Assembly: GCA_020854925.1 (NCBI GenBank) | Contig: JAHKLV010000046.1 | Coordinates: forward strand, 1 to 7,920 | Direction of reading: 5' to 3' | DNA length: 7,920 bases | Source: Candidatus Methanofastidiosia archaeon | GTDB lineage: Archaea > Methanobacteriota_B > Thermococci > Methanofastidiosales > NM3 | Part shown: positions 1-6,025 of the stretch, one piece after another | Numbering within the stretch: position 1 is the first letter of the stretch | Layout of the letters: every line of letters starts with the position of its first letter | Notes under the pieces: model-generated | Database searches by the model: none | What the model saw: only the letters and a program-made list of their open reading frames with translations | Told to the model about the DNA's origin: nothing | Translations under genes and position numbers: made by a program

Positions 1-1
1 C

Positions 2-292
2 AGGGCGCCGTATTATCTTCTCTATGAAACGGGGGACGGTGCGGTGCGTAGCGTGCGAAACATTTCGGCACAGTCCCGCGGCCAGCACGAGGGGCCCATC
101 GAACAGCTCTACGATGCAGGAGTGCGCGCCATCGCCTGTTCGGGCATCGGCCCTGCGGCCATAGACTTTGCCACGGAGCTTGGCATTCCTGTCTGCTTTG
201 GCCGAGCCCGCACCGCGGGCGAGCTCATAGAAAAGTATCGCGAAGGCGGGCTCGAGTCCCTTGCCGACGGCTCGCCCTGCCAGCCCTTGTAA
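2..292 (+). CDS. NifX/NifB-C-like (dinitrogenase iron-molybdenum cofactor biosynthesis family) protein, 5' truncated
   Basis: The frame is open from base 2, so the gene begins outside the window; the GTG at 44 is internal. The visible C-terminal ~96 residues begin with RAPYYLLYETGDG, matching the 'FGRAPYF..Y' strand of this family. They continue through an EGPIEQLYDAGVRAIACSGIGPAA segment (equivalent to the family's 'G...l...gv..vi.g.iGpna') and end with the typical ELIEKYREGGL helix. Members are small ribonuclease-H-fold domains; nitrogenase ones carry iron-molybdenum cofactor precursors, but many methanogens have several stand-alone copies of unknown role. Nothing visible ties this copy to nitrogen fixation. 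It ends TAA, with only 2 bp before the stop of the convergent regulator. Family assignment is good; function is not assigned. Confidence 0.85.
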   Translation, partial: RAPYYLLYETGDGAVRSVRNISAQSRGQHEGPIEQLYDAGVRAIACSGIGPAAIDFATELGIPVCFGRARTAGELIEKYREGGLESLADGSPCQPL

Positions 293-294
293 GC

Positions 295-666
295 CTAGAG
301 CTCCTTGTTGATGCGTTCTTTGAGGCACCGGGTCTGTTCTTCGACATAATAAATCATCATGTCTTTCACCTTTTCCCGGGGTATGGAGGTGTAGGTAAAG
401 TGGTAACCCCTGCGCAATCCTCGCTTTTTTCTGAGGATAAGCCCCTTGCTCATGAGGTTTGAGAGAGCCTTTTGTATCGTGCTCCGGTGTTTGTTAGTCT
501 TTTCCGAGAGCTCGACAGCGGAAAGGTGCTCATCGAAGAGGAGGAAAAGGATGTGGGTCTCCAGCTCGTTGAGGGTGAGAACGCCCGATACAAGGTCATG
601 TATTTCTATTCCTTCTATCTGGCTTGGTGAACATAGGTTCTTGCTGAATGGGTTTTTCACCGTCAC
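295..666 (-). CDS. winged-helix transcriptional regulator (TrmB/MarR-like), thioredoxin-linked
   Basis: About 123 residues. The central part is a winged helix: a helix ending ILFLLFDEH, then SAVELSEKTNKHRSTIQKAL as helix-turn-helix, then a basic wing (LILRKKRGLRRGYHFTYTSIP). The C-terminal ~30 residues (VKDMMIYYVEEQTRCLKERI) look like a dimerisation helix. There is no sugar-binding domain as in full-length TrmB. Start choice: the frame extends to a TTG at 681, but that has no Shine-Dalgarno. The GTG at 666 has GGAGTTGA with the GGAG 8 nt upstream, so I use it; GTG 660 is another option. Two cysteines, one near each end, are the only ones. It lies just downstream of thioredoxin on the same strand, so the two may be cotranscribed. 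Target genes are unknown. Confidence 0.82.
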   Translation of the reverse strand: MTVKNPFSKNLCSPSQIEGIEIHDLVSGVLTLNELETHILFLLFDEHLSAVELSEKTNKHRSTIQKALSNLMSKGLILRKKRGLRRGYHFTYTSIPREKVKDMMIYYVEEQTRCLKERINKEL

Positions 667-674
667 GGCTTCAA

Positions 675-678
675 CTCC
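675..678 (-). promoter_or_regulatory. ribosome binding site deciding the regulator start
   Basis: The minus strand reads GGAGTTGA here, one mismatch from the archaeal GGAGGTGA consensus. It is 8 nt from the GTG at 666 and lies inside the longer TTG-started frame, favouring the shorter protein. Confidence 0.5.
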
Positions 679-688
679 CAAAAAAGGG

Positions 689-710
689 AAAGGTATCTAG
701 AGATACCTTT
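689..710 (-). terminator. perfect inverted repeat over the thioredoxin stop codon; terminator or operator
   Basis: Arms AAAGGTATCT (689-698) and AGATACCTTT (701-710) are exact reverse complements around a 2-nt centre. The thioredoxin TAG (697-699) lies in the middle. On the minus strand the repeat is followed by CCC and a run of six T (680-685), as expected of a hairpin plus T-tract terminator. Because it sits just ahead of a DNA-binding protein gene it could equally be that protein's own operator. The repeat is certain; its role is inferred. Confidence 0.5.
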
Positions 711-1080
711 TTACCATGTCAGCGAGCCGTTCCTTCGGTACGGCGCCAACCATCTTGTCGACGGGCTGGCCGTTCTTGAAAAGAATCGTGGTCGGGATTG
801 ACATCGTGTTGTAGCGCGTCGCCGTTGCCCTGCTCTCATCGACATTGAGCTTGGCTACCGCCACCGTTCCCTGCATTTCCTTCGCCAGGGCGACGATGGT
901 CGGGGCAAACATCTTGCACGGCATGCACCACTCTGCCCAGAAGTCTACAAGGAGCAGGGAGTTGTCCTTGAGAAGCTGGTCAAAGTTCTCGTCTGTCGCG
1001 TGAATCGGTTCTGCCGGGGCCGCGTTGGCCTTAAGCATTTCTTCCATCTTCCGTTTCTTGATATCGTCTACCTCATCCAT
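697..1080 (-). CDS. trxA: thioredoxin with N-terminal charged extension
   Basis: 127 residues, encoding a thiol-disulfide oxidoreductase of the cytoplasm. The thioredoxin fold starts near residue 26. The active site is W51-C52-M53-P54-C55-K56, preceded by LLLVDFWAE. The NVDE strand (79-82) and the cis-proline loop SIPTT (P96) follow, then LFKNGQPV and the closing GAVPKERLADMV helix. All elements needed for catalysis are present. The first ~25 residues (MDEVDDIKKRKMEEMLK...) are an added charged helix not found in minimal thioredoxins. ATG 1080 is preceded by GGTGA at 1085-1089 on the minus strand, and a TATA-like box lies further upstream. The regulator gene follows 30 bp downstream on the same strand. 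Which reductase feeds it (NADPH-, F420- or ferredoxin-linked) cannot be told here. Confidence 0.95.
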   Translation of the reverse strand: MDEVDDIKKRKMEEMLKANAAPAEPIHATDENFDQLLKDNSLLLVDFWAEWCMPCKMFAPTIVALAKEMQGTVAVAKLNVDESRATATRYNTMSIPTTILFKNGQPVDKMVGAVPKERLADMVKRYL

Positions 1081-1110
1081 GGATTCACCATCTTTTCATA
1101 TTGGCAGGAG

Positions 1111-1127
1111 ATATATAAATTTATCCG
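1111..1127 (-). promoter_or_regulatory. TATA-like promoter of thioredoxin
   Basis: The minus strand reads CGGATAAATTTATATAT, a strong archaeal TATA candidate. It is centred about 35 nt from the ATG at 1080, predicting transcription start near 1088-1090 and a very short leader that just holds the GGTGA ribosome site. Confidence 0.5.
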
Positions 1128-1162
1128 TAAGATAGGTGTTAGCTTTGCACATGTTTTTCTTC

Positions 1163-1176
1163 AAAACATTTTAATG
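1163..1176 (+). promoter_or_regulatory. TATA-like promoter of the amidohydrolase, probably leaderless
   Basis: AAAACATTTTAAT resembles a BRE plus TATA element. Its centre (about 1172) is 27 nt before the ATG at 1199, and no Shine-Dalgarno is visible between them. This is the spacing expected if transcription starts at the start codon. Confidence 0.45.
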
Positions 1177-1198
1177 CCTGCCTCGTGCACATACCCTC

Positions 1199-2422
1199 AT
1201 GTGCCTCGTACTTGCAGGCGGCCATGCGCTCGTTGATGGTGTTGCCGTGCGATGTGATGTCAGTATCGCCGACGGCGCCGTAATTAGCGTGGGGCGGGCG
1301 TGTGAGGGCGGGGAACGATGTGATGCGTCAGGCCTTGTCATCGTCCCCGGCCTTCACAACGGCCATATGCATGCGGCGACCTCCCTTCTTCAGGGCATGC
1401 CTCGCACCGGCACCCTCGATTCATGGGTCTCCTCTCTGTGGCGCTTCGAGTGCGGCATCACCCCGAAGGAGGCGTACTGGGGGTCCCTCTATGCCGCATG
1501 CCGCATGCTCCTTTCAGGGATAACATCGTTTGAAGACCTTCACTTTTTCCAAGGGGAGGTCGCCAAGGCTTGTACCGAGGCTGGCATCCGTGCCACGCTA
1601 TCCGAGGCGCTCATGGACCGACAACCGTGGCGTGCGCCTTCATCCGTATCCTCGTCCCTCGCCCTTGGCCGTGCCGTGCGCAACGAGCCGCTCCTTACCG
1701 CAAAAATGGGTATCGTTTCAGTGAGGATGGCAAGCGAAGCGCTCATCGACGAAGCGGTGGAAGCATACGCATCGCACGAGGGGCTGTTTTCCGGATACCA
1801 TCTCCACATGGACGAGGTTCCCGCGGACAGGGTCCATAGCATGGATGCGTACGGCTGCAGCCCTACCGACTTCTTTTTCAACAAGGGCGTCCTAGCGCCC
1901 GGCACGACGGTAGCGCACTGTGTACACCCGTCTCCCCATGATATCTCCGTGCTCGCCTCGTCTGGCGCACGGATTGCGCACTGCCCCGGCTCCAATCTCG
2001 GATTACGGTCGGGCACCGCCCCTGTAGGGGCCTTTCTGGCTGCAGGGGCCACCATGTGCCTTGGCATCGACTCGCCGTCCATCTGTGACGGATACGACCT
2101 GTGGCGCGACTATCGCCTTGTCTCGCTTCTCCATGGGGTGGCGCCCCGCAGTGTCCTGCCCCTGATGGCCGGAACCGCCGGGGTGCACCCCGGTATGCCC
2201 GCTGACCTGGTGTTTCTTGACCGGCGCGCCTTCTTTCCCCACCGTGATGCCGCTGGCTCCCTGGTCCTTGCAGCGTCCCCCGCCGACGTGCGCCATGTCA
2301 TGGTAGGGGGACGATTCGTGGTCAGGGACCGCACAGTGTGCACGCTCGATGCCGATCGCGTCCAGGAGCGGGCGCTCGAGGCTGCGGACGGGGTATGGTC
2401 ACGGCTTGAAGCGTCTGAGTGA
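1199..2422 (+). CDS. amidohydrolase, 5'-deoxyadenosine/MTA/SAH deaminase (DadD/MtaD) type
   Basis: 407 residues, metal-dependent amidohydrolase superfamily. A beta-sandwich N-terminus (LVDGVAVRCDVSIADGAVISVG) leads to the TIM barrel. Visible metal-site residues: H56 and H58 in PGLHNGHMHA, H203 and E206 in HLHMDE, H240 in AHCVH, D291 in GIDS. SGITSFEDLHFF and AHCPGSNLGLRSGTAPV are typical of the DadD/MTA-SAH deaminase branch. In methanogens such enzymes deaminate 5'-deoxyadenosine, methylthioadenosine and S-adenosylhomocysteine to inosine analogues. Oddities: after D291 the usual small/Asn-rich DGAASNN-like run is SPSICDG, and the helix before HPGMPADLV is shorter than usual, so exact substrate is uncertain. 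Guanine or cytosine-type deaminase activity is less likely. The stop overlaps the end of mtnA by 24 bp. Confidence 0.85.
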   Translation: MCLVLAGGHALVDGVAVRCDVSIADGAVISVGRACEGGERCDASGLVIVPGLHNGHMHAATSLLQGMPRTGTLDSWVSSLWRFECGITPKEAYWGSLYAACRMLLSGITSFEDLHFFQGEVAKACTEAGIRATLSEALMDRQPWRAPSSVSSSLALGRAVRNEPLLTAKMGIVSVRMASEALIDEAVEAYASHEGLFSGYHLHMDEVPADRVHSMDAYGCSPTDFFFNKGVLAPGTTVAHCVHPSPHDISVLASSGARIAHCPGSNLGLRSGTAPVGAFLAAGATMCLGIDSPSICDGYDLWRDYRLVSLLHGVAPRSVLPLMAGTAGVHPGMPADLVFLDRRAFFPHRDAAGSLVLAASPADVRHVMVGGRFVVRDRTVCTLDADRVQERALEAADGVWSRLEASE

Positions 2423-3424
2423 CGCCTCGAACGGGGGGGTTGCGACCCCTTCTTCCGTGATGATACTCGATATGAGGTATGCGGGCGTGACGTCAAAGGC
2501 GGGATTGAGGACGTCTATTTCGGGCGGCGCGTTCAGCACGCCCTGCCACCGCCGTACCTCGTCTGGGTCCCGTTCCTCGATGGGAATGCCGGAACCGTCA
2601 GAGAGGGCGTAGTCGATGGTGGATACGGGTGCTGCAACGTAAAAGGGAATACCGTGGTGGCGTGCCAGGACCGCGACGCCGTACGTACCAATCTTATTGG
2701 CCACGTCACCGTTTGCCGCTATCCGGTCGGCGCCCACCACGACTTTGTGTATCCTGCCTGTGCTCATGAGGTACCCCGCCATGCTGTCGGTGATGAGCGT
2801 TGCGGGTATCCCCTCCTCTTGTAGTTCCCAGGCGGTGAGGCGCGAACCCTGGCAGAGCGGACGGGTCTCGTCCACATAGACATGGATGCGTTTGCCCTCT
2901 TCCACCGCCGCCCTCACCACTCCAAGGGCCGTGCCGTATCCCACACATGCAAGCGCGCCCGCATTGCAGTGCGTGAGGATGCCGTCACCGCTCTCGATGA
3001 GTGCGGCACCCGCCTTCCCGAGGCGCCTGTTCGTCCTCACGTCCTCTTCTGCGATGCGCTCCGCTTCCTGACGGAGGGCGGTAACGGCTTCGGGGGGTGT
3101 GGCGACAGCCAGGAAAACGTTCCGCTGCCTGTCTACGCCCCACGATAGATTCACCGCCGTAGGCCGTGCGGACGCGATGGCGTCAGCGTCGGCAGACACC
3201 GCACGCACGAAATCTTCATGGGTACGGTGGCGGTGGGCAATGGCGGACAGGAAGACCCCGTATGCCCCCGCGGCCCCCAGTGCCGGGGCGCCACGCACCC
3301 TGAGTGACTGAATCGCCTCGATAAGGCATTCCACTGTTTCACAGGTGTGCAGGGTCAGGGAACCGGGAAGGCGTGTCTGGTCTATCATGACAACCGCGTC
3401 CCCTTTCAGAAAGATGGTGTGCAT
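2399..3424 (-). CDS. mtnA: S-methyl-5-thioribose-1-phosphate isomerase
   Basis: 341 residues, full family length. MtnA isomerises methylthioribose-1-phosphate to methylthioribulose-1-phosphate in recycling of methylthioadenosine. It belongs to the eIF2B-alpha/beta/delta-like fold. The start MHTIFLKGDAVVMIDQTRLP matches the family N-terminus. Further motifs are RVRGAPALG (42-50), NLSWGVDRQ (92-100), THCNAGALA with catalytic C153, VDETRPLCQGSRLTAWEL (184-201), and GADRIAANGDVANKIGTY with catalytic D233. These C and D residues separate it from the regulatory eIF2B-like relatives; ribose-1,5-bisphosphate isomerase is a related alternative but the motifs favour MtnA. It starts 25 bp after the metal permease stop on the same strand and may be read through from it. 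There is no clear Shine-Dalgarno. Confidence 0.93.
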   Translation of the reverse strand: MHTIFLKGDAVVMIDQTRLPGSLTLHTCETVECLIEAIQSLRVRGAPALGAAGAYGVFLSAIAHRHRTHEDFVRAVSADADAIASARPTAVNLSWGVDRQRNVFLAVATPPEAVTALRQEAERIAEEDVRTNRRLGKAGAALIESGDGILTHCNAGALACVGYGTALGVVRAAVEEGKRIHVYVDETRPLCQGSRLTAWELQEEGIPATLITDSMAGYLMSTGRIHKVVVGADRIAANGDVANKIGTYGVAVLARHHGIPFYVAAPVSTIDYALSDGSGIPIEERDPDEVRRWQGVLNAPPEIDVLNPAFDVTPAYLISSIITEEGVATPPFEASLRRFKP

Positions 3425-3443
3425 GGTATGGGGTCGTCAGGCG

Positions 3444-3457
3444 GGGCTTTTATTGAT
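3444..3457 (-). promoter_or_regulatory. possible own promoter of mtnA
   Basis: The minus strand reads ATCAATAAAAGCC; the AATAAAAG stretch is centred about 25 nt before the ATG at 3424. It overlaps the stop codon of the permease gene. It is weak but fits the leaderless spacing seen elsewhere in the window and would let mtnA be expressed independently of the transporter. Confidence 0.3.
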
Positions 3458-4292
3458 TGTGCCGCCGTACCGCCCGCGCACGCCGTGCCTGCACTTGGTG
3501 TCGCCTCATGAGCGACAAAGAAAAAAACGCCAGGGCAGAGACGATGACGATGGTGGCGCCTGACGCCAGGTCTGCGTAGTACGAGGCCATGAGACCCGTA
3601 GTGGCAAGCACCATGCCCGCGCCGGTGGCAAGCACCATCATGCCGCGTACCGTGGTGGCATAGAGGCGGGCTATCGATGCGGGTATGGTAAGGAGGGCGA
3701 TGACGAGGATGACCCCGACGACCTTGATGAGGATAACGATAGAGAGGGCGATGAGGCAGAGGAGCAGTACGTAGAGCCACCGTGTGGGTATGCCGAGCGT
3801 CTCGGCATATTCCTCATCAAAGGCGATGGCGAGAAACTCCTTGTAGAGCGCAGCCACCGTGCAGACGATGCCAAGGCCCAGTGCCGCCATGAGGGCGAGG
3901 TCGGTGCGTGATACCGCAAGGATGTTGCCGAACAGGTAGCTGAACAAATTCACCGCATACCCCTTGCTCAGTCCCACGAAGATGACGCCCGCTGCCATGC
4001 CCACCGCCCAGAGGATGCCGATGGAGGTGTCCTCCTGCAGGTCCATCCGGTCCTTTGAGGCACCTATCGCCAGGGCGGCGAGAACTGAAAAGCCCAAGGC
4101 CGCGAGAAGCGGATTCACGCCGAGGTAGTACCCTACACCAATGCCGCCGAAGGAGAAGTGGGCGATGCCGCCGCTGATAAAGACAATACGCTTGAGCACC
4201 ACGTAGACACCGATGATGCCGCAGATGACGCTGGCGAGCATCCCGGCAAGAAGGGCGTTTTGCATGAATTCGTATGATAGGATCTCCAGCAT
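3450..4292 (-). CDS. metal ABC transporter permease, ABC-3 family (ZnuB/TroC/MntB type)
   Basis: 280 residues, the usual length for this family, and very hydrophobic. About seven to eight membrane segments are visible. They run from ALLAGMLASVICGIIGVYVVLK near the start, through the Gly-rich GGIAHFSFGGIGVGYYLG region (equivalent to the conserved 'sgaiaH..l.G...g'), to a long hydrophobic block around 171-208 (LLLCLIALSIVILIK, VILVIALLTIPASIARL). The DTSIGILWAVGMA and FGNILAVSR motifs are also typical. The C-terminal tail is basic and cytoplasmic. The protein forms the divalent-metal channel in the cytoplasmic membrane. The start codon shares one base with the ATPase stop (TGATG), and GGAGG lies 7 nt upstream. 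The fold gives import of Zn, Mn, Fe or possibly Ni; the metal is not fixed by sequence. Confidence 0.93.
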   Translation of the reverse strand: MLEILSYEFMQNALLAGMLASVICGIIGVYVVLKRIVFISGGIAHFSFGGIGVGYYLGVNPLLAALGFSVLAALAIGASKDRMDLQEDTSIGILWAVGMAAGVIFVGLSKGYAVNLFSYLFGNILAVSRTDLALMAALGLGIVCTVAALYKEFLAIAFDEEYAETLGIPTRWLYVLLLCLIALSIVILIKVVGVILVIALLTIPASIARLYATTVRGMMVLATGAGMVLATTGLMASYYADLASGATIVIVSALAFFSLSLMRRHQVQARRARAVRRHNQ

Positions 4293-5056
4293 CAGTGTTC
4301 CTCCAGGACACGGTGGGGTACGCCGTGGGCTATGAGCTCAACGGGGCAGTGGTACATCTCGGCTATGGTCTCCCGGGGAATCTCCTTGCCCCCATGTGAG
4401 TAGAGCCGCTTGTTGATGCATGCTATCGTCTTGACATGGGAGGAGACGGCGGTGAGGTCGTGGGTCACGAGCACGATGGTCATGGACTCGTTCAGCTCGT
4501 GGAGCAGGGTGTACAGCTCGGATTTTGCCGCAGGGTCGACGCCCACGTTGGGCTCGTCGAGGAGGAGAAGCTCCGGTTCGTTTGCCAGCGCACGAGCGAT
4601 GATGACGCGCTGGCGCTGACCGCCCGAAAGATGGTCAAAGGGTCGGTCACGGTGCGCAAGCATCCCCACGCGACCGAGGGCTTCGTGTGCGGCTTTCACA
4701 TCTTCCTTCGTGAATCGGTGGAACAGTCCCCGGCGTCCGCTCCGCCCCATAAGCACCACTTCATACGCGGTGATGGGAAACCCGGTGGCATAGTGCGCTG
4801 TCTGGGGCACGTATCCTATTTTTGTTCTGCTCCGCTTCGGCGATGTGCCCAAGACGCTCACCGTTCCGGCAATCGGTTCGAGCATGCCGATGAGCACTTT
4901 GACAAGGGTCGTCTTCCCACCTCCGTTGGGCCCGATGATGGCAAGAAAGTCCTTGTGTTCGATGTCCAGGGAGATGTCGTCAAGGACCACCTCCGTGTGG
5001 TAGGCTACGCTCACGTTTTTGATGCTGATACACGGGTCCCCGCCATCGTCGTTCAT
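4292..5056 (-). CDS. metal ABC transporter ATP-binding protein (ZnuC/TroB type)
   Basis: 254 residues, one complete ABC ATPase domain. Walker A is GPNGGGKTT (42-50), Q-loop YVPQ (Q85), signature LSGGQRQR (143-150), Walker B LLLLDEP (163-169) and H-loop VTHD (H199). The 'TAYEVVLMGRSGRRGLF' segment is typical of metal ABC ATPases paired with ABC-3 permeases. It powers import at the cytoplasmic face. Its ATG overlaps the stop of the binding-protein gene by 4 bases (ATGA), with a GAGG-type ribosome site upstream, and its own stop overlaps the permease start. So the three transporter genes are almost certainly one translationally coupled operon. All catalytic residues are intact. Confidence 0.94.
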   Translation of the reverse strand: MNDDGGDPCISIKNVSVAYHTEVVLDDISLDIEHKDFLAIIGPNGGGKTTLVKVLIGMLEPIAGTVSVLGTSPKRSRTKIGYVPQTAHYATGFPITAYEVVLMGRSGRRGLFHRFTKEDVKAAHEALGRVGMLAHRDRPFDHLSGGQRQRVIIARALANEPELLLLDEPNVGVDPAAKSELYTLLHELNESMTIVLVTHDLTAVSSHVKTIACINKRLYSHGGKEIPRETIAEMYHCPVELIAHGVPHRVLEEH

Positions 5057-5925
5057 GCGAGCCCCTCACTGAGTGCATCCGCGGCGGCGTCCATACCTGC
5101 GAGGTAATCCTCGGAGAGGGGATTAAGCGCCACGACACTGCCACCGATGGCTGTCGCAATCGTGCGGGCGTCGTCAGGGCTGTACTGCGGTTCTATGAAC
5201 ACCACCGTGATGCCGAGGTCTCGCGCCTGGTCGATGATTGAGCGCATATGTTCTGGCCCGGGTTCTTTTCCGTCTTTCTCTATGGAGAGCTGAACAAGGC
5301 CGTAGTCACGCGCAAAATACGACCATGCCGGATGAAACACGAGGAAATGGCTACCCTGCATCGATTCGAGGCGCGCGGTAATGGTTGCATCAAGCGCTTC
5401 GAGCTCGGCAAGGTACGCATCCCTGTTTGCTGCGTATTCGTCGGCGTGGGCAGGGTCTAGGGTCATGAGTGCGTCGGCGATACGGTACACGCCGTCTTGT
5501 GCCACCGTTAGGGAAAGCCAAATATGTGCGTCATAGGCGCCCACACCCCCGTGCCCGTCATCAGCATCGTCATAGAGAGGGATGAGGTCGACACCTTCTG
5601 AGATGTCCACGATGACAAGGCTCTTGTTTGCCGAGACGATCTTATCTGCCCAGTGCTCAAGCCCAACCCCGTTTTTTATCCACATGGCCGCGTCGCTGAT
5701 GGTGACCATCTGCCCCGGCGTTATCTCATAGGTGTGTGGCGATGCGCCGGCAGGAACGACGGGTGTTACCGAAACGTAGGCGCCCCCCACGCGTTCCGCC
5801 CATTCAACATAAGGGGGGATGCTTACGATAATGCCTATTGTGCCATCGTCGGTCCCCCCCGACGTAATGCAGCCCGCTCCTAAAAGGGCGAGAAGGAGGA
5901 TACCCAGGACCAGTGAACGGTTCAT
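5053..5925 (-). CDS. metal-binding lipoprotein of ABC transporter (ZnuA/TroA family, cluster A-I)
   Basis: 290 residues from the ATG at 5925. A longer open frame reaches 6261 but would run through the promoter region and antisense to nikR. MNRSLVLGILLLALLGAGC is a lipoprotein signal with C19 as lipidated residue, so the protein is tethered outside the membrane. The cluster A-I fold is clear: IGIIVSIPPYVEWAERVGG, then VVPAGASPHTYEITP (ligand H64), an acidic loop DDADDGHGG, DAHIWLS (H134), LVFHPAWSYFARDYGL (H198), a backbone helix, and FIEPQYSPDDARTIA. The fourth ligand position, usually Asp before PL, is Asn (N268 in ALNPL). The loop is short and has one His, unlike the long His-rich loop of bacterial ZnuA. 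Metal: Zn, Mn or Ni; the neighbour nikR makes nickel worth testing. Confidence 0.92.
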   Translation of the reverse strand: MNRSLVLGILLLALLGAGCITSGGTDDGTIGIIVSIPPYVEWAERVGGAYVSVTPVVPAGASPHTYEITPGQMVTISDAAMWIKNGVGLEHWADKIVSANKSLVIVDISEGVDLIPLYDDADDGHGGVGAYDAHIWLSLTVAQDGVYRIADALMTLDPAHADEYAANRDAYLAELEALDATITARLESMQGSHFLVFHPAWSYFARDYGLVQLSIEKDGKEPGPEHMRSIIDQARDLGITVVFIEPQYSPDDARTIATAIGGSVVALNPLSEDYLAGMDAAADALSEGLA

Positions 5926-5958
5926 ACACACACCACAGCTACGTACGGTATGATTATT

Positions 5959-5968
5959 AAAATATAAA
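5959..5968 (-). promoter_or_regulatory. TATA-like promoter of the transporter operon
   Basis: The minus strand reads TTTATATTTT, centred about 39 nt before the ATG at 5925. This would put transcription start near 5938 with a short leader containing GGTG at 5931-5934, 5 nt from the start codon. Confidence 0.4.
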
Positions 5969-5980
5969 TAATTAATTATT
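5967..5980. promoter_or_regulatory. 14-bp perfect palindrome between nikR and transporter; candidate operator
   Basis: AATAATTAATTATT is its own reverse complement. It sits beside the transporter TATA box in the 100-bp divergent region. TTATTAA recurs at 5954, 5976 and 6008, and TATTAACA is exactly repeated at 5985 and 6009 (24 bp apart). Symmetry suits a dimeric regulator such as NikR, but AT-rich DNA gives short palindromes easily. The function is inferred. Confidence 0.35.
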
Positions 5981-5995
5981 AAGATATTAACAAAG

Positions 5996-6006
5996 ATTTT
6001 TAAATA
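5996..6006 (+). promoter_or_regulatory. TATA-like promoter of nikR, probably leaderless
   Basis: ATTTTTAAATA, centred near 6001, lies about 25 nt before the ATG at 6026, with AAAG upstream as a possible BRE. There is no ribosome binding site before the start. The element lies next to the TATTAACA repeats, so a bound repressor could block it. Confidence 0.45.
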
Positions 6007-6025
6007 CTTATTAACATGGCATAGT

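Noticed and set aside
44..46. GTG as start of the first gene
   Set aside because: The frame is open to the window edge and the upstream residues RAPYYLLYETGDG belong to the conserved domain, so the start lies outside.
677..688. CCCAAAAAAGGG as a separate hairpin
   Set aside because: The arms are only 3 bp; more likely it is just the T tract following the larger inverted repeat.
1540..2496. minus-strand open frames of 128-180 codons
   Set aside because: They are antisense to the amidohydrolase with its conserved metal-binding motifs; no family resemblance.
4436..5107. 223-codon open frame on the plus strand
   Set aside because: It is antisense to an ABC ATPase with all catalytic motifs; open antisense frames are common in GC-rich coding DNA.
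5922..5953. TCATAC-N20-GTATGA as an E. coli-type NikR operator
   Set aside because: The E. coli operator is GTATGA-N16-TCATAC, with half-sites in the opposite order and different spacing; one half here simply contains the transporter start codon.
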